Assembly (NCBI GenBank): GCA_009760885.1
Contig: CM019697.1
Coordinates: 26,748,210 to 26,812,209, forward strand
Direction: 5' to 3'
Origin: Achatina immaculata
Taxonomy: Eukaryota; Mollusca; Gastropoda; Stylommatophora; Achatinidae
Length of the DNA stretch: 64,000 bases
A model generated the notes under the pieces. It had not been told where the DNA came from and did no database searches. It saw nothing but the letters and a program-made list of their open reading frames with translations. Both the position numbers and the translations under genes were made by a program. Shown in pieces: positions 21,950 through 35,472 of the stretch (positions within the stretch are counted from its first letter, which is position 1; every line of letters begins with the position of its first letter).

Positions 21950-24900
21950 CACCACATTATGATTCTTGGACACATTACATTTTGATTGTTGGACACACCA
22001 CATTATGATTCTTGGACACATTATATTTTGATTGTTGGACACACCACATTATGATTCTTGGACACATTATATTTTGATTGTTGGACACACCACATTATGA
22101 TTCTTGGACACATTATATTTTGATTGTTGGACACACCACATTATGATTCTTGGACACATTACATTTTGATTACTGGACACACCATATTATGATTCTTGGA
22201 CACATTACATTTTGATTGTTGGACACACCACATTATGATTCTTGGACACAGTACATTTTGATTATTGGACACACCACATTATGATTCTTGGACACATTAC
22301 ATTTTGATTATTGGACACACCACATTATAATTCTTGGACACATTACATTTTGATTATTGGACACACCACATTATGATTCTTGGACACATTACACTTTGAT
22401 TGTTGGACACACCACATTATGATTCTTGGACACATTACATTTTGATTGTTGGACACACCACATTATGATTCTTGGACACATTACATTTTGATTGTTGGAC
22501 ATATTACATTATGATTCTTGGAAACATTACATTTTGATTGTTGGACACACCACATTATGTTTCTTGGACACACCACATTATGATTCTTGGACACATTACA
22601 TTGTGATTGTTGGACATATTACATTATGGTTTTTGGACACATTACATTGTGATTGTTGGACACACCACATTATGATTCTTGGACACATTACATTTTGATT
22701 GTTGGACACACCACATTATGATTCTTGGACACATTACATTTTGATTGTTGGACACACCACATTATGTTTCTTGGACACACCACATTATGATTCTTGGACA
22801 CATTACATTTTGATTGTTGGACACACCACATTATGATTCTTGGACACATTACATGTTGATTGTTGGATACACCACATTATGTTTCTTGGACACACCACAT
22901 TATGATTCTTGGACACATTACATTTTGATTGTTGCACACACCACATTATGATTCTTGGACACATTACATTTTGATTGTTGGACACACCACATTATGATTC
23001 TTGGACACATTACATTTTGATTGTTGGACACACCACATTATGATTCCATGACACACCACATTATGTTTCTTGGACACACCACATTATGATTCTTGAACAC
23101 ATTACATTTTGATTGTTGGACACACCACATTATGATTATTGGTTACATTACATTTTGATTGTTGGACATATTACATTATGGTTCTTGGACACATTACATT
23201 TTGATTGTTGGACACACCACATTATGTTTCTTGGACACATCACATTATGATTCTTGGACACATTACATTTTATTTGATGGACATGTTACATTATGGTTCT
23301 TGGACACATTACATTTTGATTGTTGGACATATTACATTATGATTATTGGACACATTACATTTTTATTGTTGGACACACCACATTATGATTCTTGCACACA
23401 TTACATTTTGATTGTTGGACATATTACATTATGATTCTTGGACACATTACATTTTGATTGGTGGACATATTTCATTATGATTCTTGGACACATTACATTT
23501 TGATTGTTGGACACACCACATTATGATTCTTGGACACATTACATTTTGATTGTTGGACACACCACATTATGATTCTTGGATACATTACATTTTGATTGTT
23601 GGACACACCACATTAAGATTCTTGGACACATTACATTTTGATTATTGGACACACCACATTATGATTCTTGGACACATTACATTTTGATTGTTGGACATAT
23701 TACATTATGATTATTGGACACATTACATTTTGATTGTTGGACACACCACATTATGTTTCTTGGACACACCACATTATTATTCTTGCACACATTACATTTT
23801 GATTGTTGGACACACCACATTATGATTCTTGGACACATTACATTTTGGTTGTTGGACACACCACATTATGATTCTTGCACACATTACATTTTGATTATTG
23901 GACACACCACATTATGATTCTTGTACACATTACATTTTGATTGTTGGACACACCACATTATGATTCTTGGACACATTACATTTTGGTTGTTGGACATATT
24001 ACATTATGATTCTTGGACACATTACATTTTTATTGTTTGACACATCACATTATAATTCTTGGACACATCACATTATAATTCTTTGACACATTACATTTTG
24101 ATTGTTGGACATATTACATTATGGTTCTTGGACACATTACATTTTGATTGTTGGACCACCACATTATGATTCTTGGACACATTACAGTTTGATTGTTGGA
24201 CACACCACATTATGATTATTGGACACATTACATTTTGATTATTGGACACACCACATTATGATTCTTGGACACATTACATTTTGATTGTTGGACATATTAC
24301 ATTATGATTATTGGACACATTACATTTTGATTGTTGTACACACCACATTATGTTTCTTGGACACACCACATTATTATTCTTGCACACATTACATTTTGAT
24401 TGTTGGACACACCACATTATGATTCTTGGACACATTACATTTTGGTTGTTGGACACACCACATTATGATTCTTGCACACATTACATTTTGATTATTGGAC
24501 ACACCACATTATGATTCTTGTACACATTACATTTTGATTGTTGGACACACCACATTATGATTCTTGGACACATTACATTTTGGTTGTTGGACATATTACA
24601 TTATGATTCTTGGACACATTACATTTTTATTGTTTGACACATCACATTATGTTTCTTGGACACATCACATTATAATTCTTTGACACATTACATTTTGATT
24701 GTTGGACATATTACATTATGGTTCTTGGACACATTACATTTTGATTGTTGGACACACCACATTATGATTCTTGGACACATTACAGTTTGATTGTTGGACA
24801 CACCACATTATGATTATTGGACACATTACATTTTGATTATTGGACACACCACATTATGATTCTTGGACACATTACATTTTGATTGTTGGACATATTACAT

Positions 24901-26155
24901 TATGATTATTGGACACATTACATTTTGATTGTTGTACACACCACATTATGTTTCTTGGACACACCACATTATTATTCTTGCACACATTACATTTTGATTG
25001 TTGGACACACCATATTATGATTCTTGGACACATTACATTTTGGTTGTTGGACACACCACATTATGATTCTTGCACACATTACATTTTGATTATTGGACAC
25101 ACCACATTATAATTCTTGCACACATTACATTTTGATTGTTGGACACACCACATTATGATTCTTGGACACATTACATTTTGGTTGTTGGACATATTACATT
25201 ATGATTCTTGGACACATTACATTTTTATTGTTTGACACACCACATTATGATCTTGGACACATTACATTTTTATTGTTTGACACATTACATTTTGATTGTT
25301 GGACATATTACATTATGATTCTTGGACACATTACATTTTGATTGTTGGACACACCACATTATGTTTCTTGGACACACCACATTATGATTCTTGGACACAT
25401 TACATTTTGATTGTTGGACATATTACATTATGGTTCTTGGACACATTACATTTTGATTGTTGGACACACCATATTATGATTCTTGGACACATTACATTTT
25501 GTTTCTTGGACACATTACATTTTGATTGTTGGACACACCACATTATGATTCTTGGACACATTACATTTTGATTGTTGGACACACCATATTATGATTCTTG
25601 GACACATTACATTTTGTTTCTTGGACACATTACATTTTGATTATTGGACACACCACATTATGATTCTTGGACACATTACATGTTGATTATTGGACACACC
25701 ACATTATGATTCTTGGACACATTATATTTTGATTATTGGACACACCACATTATGATTCTTGGACACATTATATTTTGATTGTTGGACACACCACATTATG
25801 ATTCTTGGACACATTACATTTTGATTATAGGACACACCACATTATGATTCTTGGACACATTATATTTTGATTATTGGACACACCACATTATGATTCTTGG
25901 ACACATTACATTTTGATTGTTGGACACACCACATTATGATTCTTGGACACATTACATTTTGATTGTTGGACACACCACATTATGATTCTTGGACACATTA
26001 CATTTTGATTATTGGACACACCGCATTATGATTCATGGACACATAACAATTTGATTATTGGACACACCACATTATGATTTTTGGACACATTACATTTTGA
26101 TTGTTGGACACACCACATTATGATTCTTGGACACATTACATTTTGATTGTTGGAC
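21950..26155. repeat. 46-bp satellite (dimer of 23-bp halves), about 4.2 kb
   Basis: The unit pairs two related halves, CATTATGATTCTTGGACACA and CATTTTGATTGTTGGACACA, each about 23 bases. Roughly 90 dimers are present. Variants such as TGTTTCTTGG, ATTATTGG and GGACATATTA recur at defined intervals, revealing higher-order structure. Short open frames recur on both strands and are array by-products. This is the longest homogeneous satellite in the window. Confidence 0.96.
23600..25240. repeat. Higher-order repeat of about 598 bp within the 46-bp satellite
   Basis: A distinctive run of variants (TTGTTGTACACACC or TTGTTGGACACACC, TTTCTTGGACACACC, TTATTATTCTTGCACAC, TTTTGGTTGTTGG, TTTTTATTGTTTGACAC) recurs in the same order at spacings of 597 and 598 bases. 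The identical minus-strand frames at 23677, 24274 and 24872 mark it. 598 equals 13 x 46. Confidence 0.9.
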
Positions 26156-27440
26156 ATATCACACTCTCTGACTTCATAAACAGAGACCAAATGTTGGAAC
26201 ACAAACTGTAGCCTCTCACAGTTCAAATATTACCAGTCCGGTAATTACAGAAATGTCAGATGTTTACTTTCAAACAGTGTTTCCTGTGTGTGTAAAATAT
26301 CTCTTATCTTTCAAACAGAATATTACCTGTTTGTGTAAAATGATTGTCAACTATCAATATCAAATTTCCAACTTTTAAAATCGTTTGTGTCAGATCTCAA
26401 ATTTAGCTGTGCCACACAAGAGCATAGAAGTGTTTCTGCTGTCACTGGAAAAGATAAAAAAAGAGTCCAGTATATACATGAAACATCAAAGGTCCTTGAA
26501 AACTAAGATAAGAAATATCAGAAAGTGTAGCGATCATTTCACTAGTCCTTTCTATTGAACCATTTTTTGACATTTCAATTTGTATTAACCAGACAATAAG
26601 ATACTTGGACACATTATATTTTGATTGTTGGACACACCACATTATGATTCTTGGACACATTACATTTTGATTATAGGACACACCACATTATGATTCTTGG
26701 ACACATTATATTTTGATTATTGGACACACCACATTATGATTCTTGGACACATTACATTTTGATTGTTGGACACACCACATTATGATTCTTGGACACATTA
26801 CATTTTGATTGTTGGACACACCACATTATGATTCTTGGACACATTACATTTTGATTATTGGACACACCGCATTATGATTCATGGACACATAACAATTTGA
26901 TTATTGGACACACCACATTATGATTCTTGGACACATTACATTTTGATTGTTGGACACACCACATTATGATTCTTGGACACATTACATTTTGATTGTTGGA
27001 CATATCACACTCTCTGACTTCATAAACAGAGACCAAATGTTGGAACACAAACTGTAGCCTCTCACAGTTCAAATATTACCAGTCCGGTAATTACAGAAAT
27101 GTCAGATGTTTACTTTCAAACAGTGTTTCCTGTGTGTGTAAAATATCTCTTATCTTTCAAACAGAATATTACCTGTTTGTGTAAAATGATTGTCAACTAT
27201 CAATATCAAATTTCCAACTTTTAAAATCGTTTGTGTCAGATCTCAAATTTAGCTGTGCCACACAAGAGCATAGAAGTGTTTCTGCTGTCACTGGAAAAGA
27301 TAAAAAAAGAGTCCAGTATATACATGAAACATCAAAGGTCCTTGAAAACTAAGATAAGAAATATCAGAAAGTGTAGCGATCATTTCACTAGTCCTTTCTA
27401 TTGAACCATTTTTTGACATTTCAATTTGTATTAACCAGAC
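25749..27440. repeat. 846-bp tandem duplication at the satellite edge
   Basis: Copy 1 is 25749-26594 and copy 2 is 26595-27440. Each contains about 405 bases of 46-bp satellite followed by about 440 bases of unique sequence beginning CACACTCTCTGACTTCATAA. The join at 26594/26595 runs from AAGATAC directly into satellite. The unique part has no recognisable gene. Confidence 0.92.
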
Positions 27441-27635
27441 AATAAGATACAAACACAAACATATGAACACAGTATACAAACACAGACTTACAAACACAGA
27501 ATACAAACATATATTATTTCAACAGTATGTCTCATGACCTTGTTGTAAAGATTGATTGATTGATCTTTATTTGAAAAGTGTTAAGAATTGGGCACGCAGG
27601 CCCGTCTGACATTCTGCCCTTTATCATACAACTTT

Positions 27636-30041
27636 CACTCTGTTCCAGACATTCTACAAGTATGCTGCTCATATAACTAATTAACAATAAAGTAACTATA
27701 TACATATAAAAATGACTGACTACATAAACATATAATTAACTATCTATATACACATAAAAATGACTGACTATGTACACATATATTTGACTAACTACATACA
27801 CATATAAATGACTAACTATATACACATATAAATGACTATCTACCAAACAAAAATTTCATTACTATTCAGACTAATGAGTTCGGTGTCTGTAAGAGCAGTC
27901 TAAAATAACTTTTAAGTTTTACGATTCATGGAGGCATGTAGTCGACATCAAATAGATATTGGAAAAGTTTGTAGTTGTAGGAAGGAGTGTGGTTTATATT
28001 TTTTATACAGGATGGGAGGGTATTCCAAAGATGAGCAGCAGAATAAGTAAAGCTTTTCTTGTAAAGGTCAAGTCTAGGTTTTGGAAGACTTATGTTGTCA
28101 AGCATTGGCTGCACTTTGGGCTAAATTTAAACAGGTTCCATAGATAAGGCGGGGCATGCCGTAAATGAATTTGATGTACCATCTTGGCTTTGCTGAAGAG
28201 GAACCTGTTCTTAAGAAGTAGTATTTTGATACGTCTGTGATGTTTAGTTGTTTATGCTTGATCTTTGTCACTAATAAGCTTTACTGCTCGCTTTTGAAGT
28301 GAGTGAAGCCTCTTTGTATTTGACACTGAGCAACCATCCCAGATTGTTAAGCAATAGTCTAAATGTGTTTGTATATGTGATATGTAGTATATCTTCCTTG
28401 TGTCTTGATCGATGAAGTGCTTGAATTTGGCTAACTGGTATACTTTTTGTGCGATGAGTTTTGTTAGACATTGCACATGAGAGTTCCAGGTCAGATGTTG
28501 GTCAATAATAAGACCTAGTGTTTTGCGCTCGCTAACGTGTTCTATCTGTGATGTCTCTGTACAGAGCCGAAGTGTTTTTGTTGCGTTTTGTAGTTTCTGT
28601 CTTGTTGTTATGAGCATTGATTTTGTTTTATCTGTGTTTATAATCATGCAATTGTTGTTGCTCCATCTAATTAGACTGTTTAGCTCGACCTGAAGAGTTG
28701 ATTCTAGGTTAATACAATCGTAGTCACCGGTGTAGACTGTGCAATCATCGGCAAAAAGGTCACAAGGAGAGTGTTTAAGATGAAGTGGAAGATCATTGAT
28801 ATAGATAGCAAAGAGCAACGGGCCTAGAATAGAACCTTCACTCTGTTCCAGACATTCTACAAGTATGCTGCTCATATAACTAATTAACAATAAAGTAACT
28901 ATATACATATAAAAATGACTGACTACATAAACATATAATTAACTATCTATATACACATAAAAATGACTGACTATGTACACATATATTTGACTAACTACAT
29001 ACACATATAAATGACTAACTATATACACATATAAATGACTATCTACCAAACAAAAATTTCATTACTATTCAGACTAATGAGTTCGGTGTCTGTAAGAGCA
29101 GTCTAAAATAACTTTTAAGTTTTACGATTCATGGAGGCATGTAGTCGACATCAAATAGATATTGGAAAAGTTTGTAGTTGTAGGAAGGAGTGTGGTTTAT
29201 ATTTTTTATACAGGATGGGAGGGTATTCCAAAGATGAGCAGCAGAATAAGTAAAGCTTTTCTTGTAAAGGTCAAGTCTAGGTTTTGGAAGACTTATGTTG
29301 TCAAGCATTGGCTGCACTTTGGGCTAAATTTAAACAGGTTCCATAGATAAGGCGGGGCATGCCGTAAATGAATTTGATGTACCATCTTGGCTTTGCTGAA
29401 GAGGAACCTGTTCTTAAGAAGTAGTATTTTGATACGTCTGTGATGTTTAGTTGTTTATGCTTGATCTTTGTCACTAATAAGCTTTACTGCTCGCTTTTGA
29501 AGTGAGTGAAGCCTCTTTGTATTTGACACTGAGCAACCATCCCAGATTGTTAAGCAATAGTCTAAATGTGTTTGTATATGTGATATGTAGTATATCTTCC
29601 TTGTGTCTTGATCGATGAAGTGCTTGAATTTGGCTAACTGGTATACTTTTTGTGCGATGAGTTTTGTTAGACATTGCACATGAGAGTTCCAGGTCAGATG
29701 TTGGTCAATAATAAGACCTAGTGTTTTGCGCTCGCTAACGTGTTCTATCTGTGATGTCTCTGTACAGAGCCGAAGTGTTTTTGTTGCGTTTTGTAGTTTC
29801 TGTCTTGTTGTTATGAGCATTGATTTTGTTTTATCTGTGTTTATAATCATGCAATTGTTGTTGCTCCATCTAATTAGACTGTTTAGCTCGACCTGAAGAG
29901 TTGATTCTAGGTTAATACAATCGTAGTCACCGGTGTAGACTGTGCAATCATCGGCAAAAAGGTCACAAGGAGAGTGTTTAAGATGAAGTGGAAGATCATT
30001 GATATAGATAGCAAAGAGCAACGGGCCTAGAATAGAACCTT
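27636..30041. repeat. 1203-bp direct duplication inside LINE B2
   Basis: 27636-28838 is repeated at 28839-30041 with essentially no differences. The copied unit runs from the 3' untranslated region to reverse transcriptase motif B. The junction near 28839 joins the motif B region straight to 3' untranslated sequence (GAACCTTCACTCTGTTCC), which creates a chimeric minus-strand frame at 28252-28908. Confidence 0.93.
28252..28842 (-). pseudogene. Reverse transcriptase core of LINE B2, inner copy
   Basis: Starts inside motif B (GSILGPLLFAIYINDLPLHL) and carries motif C LFADDCTVY and the thumb (KTLGLIIDQHLTWNSHVQ, THLDYCLTIWDGCSVSNTK). It ends at a TAA after DKDQA. The region beyond the stop still encodes the typical C-terminal LWNTLP domain in a shifted frame (27926-28114). 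Confidence 0.85.
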
Positions 30042-30126
30042 GCGGAACACCAGTGTCAACTTTAGCAGAATCTGATAGAAAATTGTTGAAGAATACTACC
30101 TGTTGTCTGTCTGAAAGAAATTGCAA
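29455..30126 (-). pseudogene. Reverse transcriptase core of LINE B2, outer copy
   Basis: Same protein stretch as the inner copy, extended upstream to include FLSDRQQVVFFNNFLSDSAK and all of motif B. It ends at the same TAA. Upstream, motif A (IFVDFRKAFDMTDH) is present at about 30185-30240 but separated by stops. The C-terminal block LPKPRLDLYKKSFTYSAAHL is at 29129-29317 in another frame. Confidence 0.85.
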
Positions 30127-30494
30127 TTAAATTTATTAGGTCAGGGTGCAGTCTATAAGTCTTTATTTTTTTACAAGAACATAATGGTCAGTCATATCAA
30201 AAGCCTTTCTGAAGTCGACAAATATAGCATCACATAGTTTGTCGTCATTTATATTTACAAACCAGTTTTCTGTCATTTTGGTGAGAGCTGTGTGGCAGGA
30301 ATGATTGGGTCTAAAGCGTGCCTGATTGTCTATGTGTAAATTGCTCTCTTACATGTGTCGTAGAGTTATTCTGTGTATGTTTTTCGAGTGGTTTTGATAA
30401 CGACGATAGTATGGATATTGGTCTATAACCGGAAAAATTGTTGGATGAGACAGATTTAAAGAGAGGATACACTTTAGCAGTTTTAAAAGCTTCT

Positions 30495-32230
30495 AGGAAA
30501 GAACATTTTGCAATGCATTGATTGTAAATGTATGTTAGTATATGTGAAATGACAGGTGCAGCATAAAGTAAGATCTTATTGCTAATATTGTCAACCCCAA
30601 ATGTACTGTTGTTTTTTAAGGATGAAAGATAACTGTAAACTTCACTGACTGTTAAGAATGGAATGTGTAACTGTTTAAGTTTGGTACATCTGCTATCCAG
30701 GAATGATTGTAGTTCATGTAATTCGCATACAGGAGTTGGTATTGATGATTTAAGAACGTTGATTTCTTCTCTGAAATGAGTACTGATATGTACGCTAGTG
30801 TATGCTTGATTGCTGGCTTGAAAATCAAATTCCTTTCTTTTAATAGAAGGAGGAGGAGAAGAAGAAGAAGAAGAAGAAGAAGAAGAAGAACTTCCAAAGA
30901 TAAAAGAGGTCAGTTGGAAACTATTGCAACTCAGTTTGTCACGTTAATAAATGTGATCTGTCCTAAAACAAAAACGAAACGTTAGAACTCAAATTTCGTG
31001 CATTTTTCCAGTCTGGGTTTCCATATTACTTATGCTGGCTAGATTGTCCCTCTTAATTTCTACTTTTATCTTTTCAATTAAAGTGTTTTCCCTGTTTAAA
31101 TAGAAGTCAACATTGTACGTGAATATTAAATGTTGAAATGATTGATAATTCACTGGCCAACACTGAACATTTTGGTGCCCAAAATGTTAGACCTGTTTCT
31201 ATGTATATTTTTACCTGGTGATTCCAAAAATAGCACAGGCTTTCCATCAACTCTAGTTTTTCATATACAAAATATATGTCACATACTACTCTTCGTTCTC
31301 CTCGTCCATAACAAATCAGGATATTTTAATGTAGTGTTTAAATACATATATTTTAAGATTATAGGAAAGAACATTTTGCAATGCATTGATTGTAAATGTA
31401 TGTTAGTATATGTGAAATGACAGGTGCAGCATAAAGTAAGATCTTATTGCTAATATTGTCAACCCCAAATGTACTGTTGTTTTTTAAGGATGAAAGATAA
31501 CTGTAAACTTCACTGACTGTTAAGAATGGAATGTGTAACTGTTTAAGTTTGGTACATCTGCTATCCAGGAATGATTGTAGTTCATGTAATTCGCATACAG
31601 GAGTTGGTATTGATGATTTAAGAACGTTGATTTCTTCTCTGAAATGAGTACTGATATGTACGCTAGTGTATGCTTGATTGCTGGCTTGAAAATCAAATTC
31701 CTTTCTTTTAATAGAAGGAGGAGGAGAAGAAGAAGAAGAAGAAGAAGAAGAAGAAGAAGAACTTCCAAAGATAAAAGAGGTCAGTTGGAAACTATTGCAA
31801 CTCAGTTTGTCACGTTAATAAATGTGATCTGTCCTAAAACAAAAACGAAACGTTAGAACTCAAATTTCGTGCATTTTTCCAGTCTGGGTTTCCATATTAC
31901 TTATGCTGGCTAGATTGTCCCTCTTAATTTCTACTTTTATCTTTTCAATTAAAGTGTTTTCCCTGTTTAAATAGAAGTCAACATTGTACGTGAATATTAA
32001 ATGTTGAAATGATTGATAATTCACTGGCCAACACTGAACATTTTGGTGCCCAAAATGTTAGACCTGTTTCTATGTATATTTTTACCTGGTGATTCCAAAA
32101 ATAGCACAGGCTTTCCATCAACTCTAGTTTTTCATATACAAAATATATGTCACATACTACTCTTCGTTCTCCTCGTCCATAACAAATCAGGATATTTTAA
32201 TGTAGTGTTTAAATACATATATTTTAAGAT
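30495..32230. repeat. 868-bp tandem duplication
   Basis: 30495-31362 is repeated at 31363-32230. It contains the 5' end of LINE B2, a (GAA)n tract and about 470 bases of AT-rich sequence. The junction shares TAGGAA on both sides (AGCTTCTAGGAAAGAAC versus ATTATAGGAAGCAT), i.e. about six bases of microhomology. Confidence 0.9.
30846..30892. repeat. (GAA)n tract beside LINE B2 5' end (copies at 31714-31762 and 33768-33804)
   Basis: A GGAGGAGGAGAAGAAGAAG run in three copies of slightly different length, 5' of LINE B2 on its own strand (where it reads TTC). It generates the poly-Leu and poly-Arg shadow frames. Confidence 0.9.
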
Positions 32231-35200
32231 TATAGGAAGCATATTAAAAATTAAAGGAAAAGTGTGCTACATGAAAATCTACTTATTTCATACCAAAAAC
32301 ACATTTATGATACAAACTTTCTACTCATTCGATACACAAGAAACTCCTTTTGTAAGACTTCCAAGAGTGGGATCTGCCAGGACAATCCACAGAAGATTCC
32401 AACAATGGTCTGGCATCATGTGTGAATCCCATCTTCCTTGGTATCTGGCTTCCATTGTTTTTATGTCCTGGTGAAATCTCTCACCTTGCTCTTTGCTTAA
32501 GTCACCAAGGTTCTCTGGAAAGCGATCTAAGTGACTGTGCAGATAATGGATTTTAACACTCATGTTACAGCCAAGCCTGTTGAAATGAAAGAGCATATCC
32601 TCTACTAATTGTGTGTGGTTGTCTGCCTTCTTGTTGCCAAGAAAGCTTTTCACAACAAGAACAAATGAAGACAAGGCACATGATTCAATTTCATTCACTG
32701 ATGTTATGAAATGTGGGTCATTTATAAGTTGTCTGATCTGTGGACCATCAAAGATTCCTGCCTTCAGTTTTTCCATGGTAAGTCCAGGTAACTTATGCAC
32801 TATGGATTCAATGCACGAACCGTCTTTATTCAAAGCCTTTACAAACTGTTTCACCAGACCTAGTTTTATATGTAGTGGTGGCAATATGATTCTATCTCAT
32901 GCTACCAAAGGTTCATTGATTACATTTTATCCTCCAACCACCATATATTCCCTCAGAGGCCAATCTTTTCTTGCCCATTGTTCATATTTGGCTCTACCAT
33001 CCCAAAGGTATAAAAAGCAAGGATACTCTGTGTAGCCACTTTGTTGACCAGGAAGAAAATTAACCATTTTCAAGTCTACACAAAGCACCCATTGATGTTC
33101 TTGGTAATGTTTCTTTTCCAAGACTAAAGAGATGGCCTTGTATTCTTCTTTCATCCTGGTGGAATGACCGACTGGAATAGAACCATATTTGTTGCCGTTA
33201 TTTAAAAGAACACATTTCCAACGTTTTGAACTGTCGACGAAAGACGTTACTCACTTGGGTTGTATTCTGAAAGACGAAGTTTCTTCACGAGGTTTCTGTT
33301 GTCATTGCAGAATACCAAGGCTGCTGTCTTAGATAAAGAATGGCAGAAAATCCTTTTCTCTCCTTTGATAAAATGTCATTTTCGTTCCAAGCTGGAGTAC
33401 TTTCTTTTCCTTTAGTCTGGAGGCGAGCAGTTTGCAATGCATTGATTGTAAATGTATGTTAGTATATGTGAAATGACAGGTGCAGCATAAAGTAAGATCT
33501 TATTGCTAATATTGTCAACCCCAAATGTACTGTTGTTTTTTAAGGATGAAAGATAACTGTAAACTTCACTGACTGTTAAGAATGGAATGTGTAACTGTTT
33601 AAGTTTGGTACATCTGCTATCCAGGAATGATTGTAGTTCATGTAATTCGCATACAGGAGTTGGTATTGATGATTTAAGAACGTTGATTTCTTCTCTGAAA
33701 TGAGTACTGATATGTACGCTAGTGTATGCTTGATTGCTGGCTTGAAAATCAAATTCCTTTAATAGAAGGAGAAGAAGAAGAAGAAGAAGAAGAAGAAGAA
33801 GAACTTCCAAAGATAAAAGAGGTCAGTTGGAAACTATTGCAACTCAGTTTGTCACGTTAATAAATGTGATCTGTCCTAAAACAAAAACGAAACGTTAGAA
33901 CTCAAATTTCGTGCATTTTTCCAGTCTGGGTTTCCATATTACTTATGCTGGCTAGATTGTCCCTCTTAATTTCTACTTTTATCTTTTCAATTAAAGTGTT
34001 TTCCCTGTTTAAATAGAAGTCAACATTGTACGTGAATATTAAATGTTGAAATGATTGATAATTCACTGGCCAACACTGAACATTTTGGTGCCCAAAATGT
34101 TAGACCTGTTTCTATGTATATTTTTACCTGGTGATTCCAAAAATAGCACAGGCTTTCCATCAACTCTAGTTTTTCATATACAAAATATATGTCACATACT
34201 ACTCTTCGTTCTCCTCGTCCATAACAAATCAGGATATTTTAATGTAGTGTTTAAATACATATATTTTAAGATTATAGGAAGCATATTAAAAATTAAAGGA
34301 AAAGTGTGCTACATGAAAATCTACTTATTTCATACCAAAAACACATTTATGATACAAACTTTCTACTCATTCGATACACAAGAAACTCCTTTTGTAAGAC
34401 TTCCAAGAGTGGGATCTGCCAGGACAATCCACAGAAGATTCCAACAATGGTCTGGCATCATGTGTGAATCCCATCTTCCTTGGTATCTGGCTTCCATTGT
34501 TTTTATGTCCTGGTGAAATCTCTCACCTTGCTCTTTGCTTAAGTCACCAAGGTTCTCTGGAAAGCGATCTAAGTGACTGTGCAGATAATGGATTTTAACA
34601 ATCATGTTACAGCCAAGCCTGTTGAAATGAAAGAGCATATCCTCTACTAATTGTGTGTGGTTGTCTGCCTTCTTGTTGCCAAGAAAGCTTTTCACAACAA
34701 GAACAAATGAAGACAAGGCACATGATTCAATTTCATTCACTGATGTTATGAAATGTGGGTCATTTATAAGTTGTCTGATCTGTGGACCATCAAAGATTCC
34801 TGCCTTCAGTTTTTCCATGGTAAGTCCAGGTAACTTATGCACTATGGATTCAATGCACGAACCGTCTTTATTCAAAGCCTTTACAAACTGTTTCACCAGA
34901 CCTAGTTTTATATGTAGTGGTGGCAATATGATTCTATCTCATGCTACCAAAGGTTCATTGATTACATTTTATCCTCCAACCACCATATATTCCCTCAGAG
35001 GCCAATCTTTTCTTGCCCATTGTTCATATTTGGCTCTACCATCCCAAAGGTATAAAAAGCAAGGATACTCTGTGTAGCCACTTTGTTGACCAGGAAGAAA
35101 ATTAACCATTTTCAAGTCTACACAAAGCACCCATTGATGTTCTTGGTAATGTTTCTTTTCCAAGACTAAAGAGATGGCCTTGTATTCTTCTTTCATCCTG

Positions 35201-35472
35201 GTGGAATGACCGACTGGAATAGAACCATATTTGTTGCCGTTATTTAAAAGAACACATTTCCAACGTTTTGAACTGTCGACGAAAGACGTTACTCACTTGG
35301 GTTGTATTCTGAAAGACGAAGTTTCTTCACGAGGTTTCTGTTGTCATTGCAGAATACCAAGGCTGCTGTCTTAGATAAAGAATGGCAGAAAATCCTTTTC
35401 TCTCCTTTGATAAAATGTCATTTTCGTTCCAAGCTGGAGTACTTTCTTTTCCTTTAGTCTGGAGGCGAGCAG
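31375..35472. repeat. ~2.05-kb tandem duplication carrying gene E
   Basis: 31375-33430 is repeated at 33431-35472. The second copy is 14 bases shorter near the (GAA)n tract and otherwise nearly identical. The unit contains a LINE B2 5' fragment, (GAA)n, an AT-rich block and most of the broken gene E. At 33430 the sequence AGGCGAGCAG joins TTTGCAATGC with two to three bases of overlap. Confidence 0.92.
32321..33430 (-). pseudogene. Family E multicopy gene relic, copy 1
   Basis: The minus strand reads, in order: LLASRLKEKKVLQLGTKMTF (33361-33430), a stop and a frameshifted part, HSTRMKEEYKAISLVLEKKH to PLREYMVVGG (32927-33154), then in the same frame across a TAA and a TGA into PPLHIKLGLVKQFVKALNK, QGERFHQDIKTMEARYQGRW and the end at 32321. 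The PPLHIKLGL and EQGERFHQDI blocks belong to an abundant, unnamed invertebrate repeat-protein family that I recognise but cannot name. High copy number suggests a transposon origin. The in-frame stops and missing N-terminus make it a pseudogene. Confidence 0.75.

Larger units (their letters stand above)
27545..30838 (-). mobile_element. LINE B2, 5'-truncated, with internal 1203-bp duplication
   Basis: Antisense non-LTR retrotransposon related to B1 but a distinct subfamily. From the 5' side (30838) it reads the linker SSIPTPVCELHELQSFLDS and FLTVSEVYSYLSSLKNN. It then covers the reverse transcriptase finger and palm (motif A VDFRKAFDMTDH, motif B VDTGVPQGSILGPLLFAIY, motif C LFADDCTVY), the thumb, the C-terminus and a 3' end with GGGCCTGCGTGCCC and an AATAAAGAT(CAAT)n tail at 27545. 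The 5' end lies against a (TTC)n tract. Stops and frameshifts between 30130 and 30500 and in the C-terminus inactivate it. Confidence 0.9.

Noticed and set aside
28252..28908. A separate 218-codon reverse transcriptase gene with its own N-terminus
   Set aside because: The first ~22 codons are 3' untranslated sequence of the duplicated neighbour. The start is a duplication-junction artefact.
30940..31010. AAAACGAAACGTTAGAACTC as a third hammerhead/Penelope motif
   Set aside because: Only GAAACGTT is shared. The stem II GGCTCAC segment is missing, so the match is too short.
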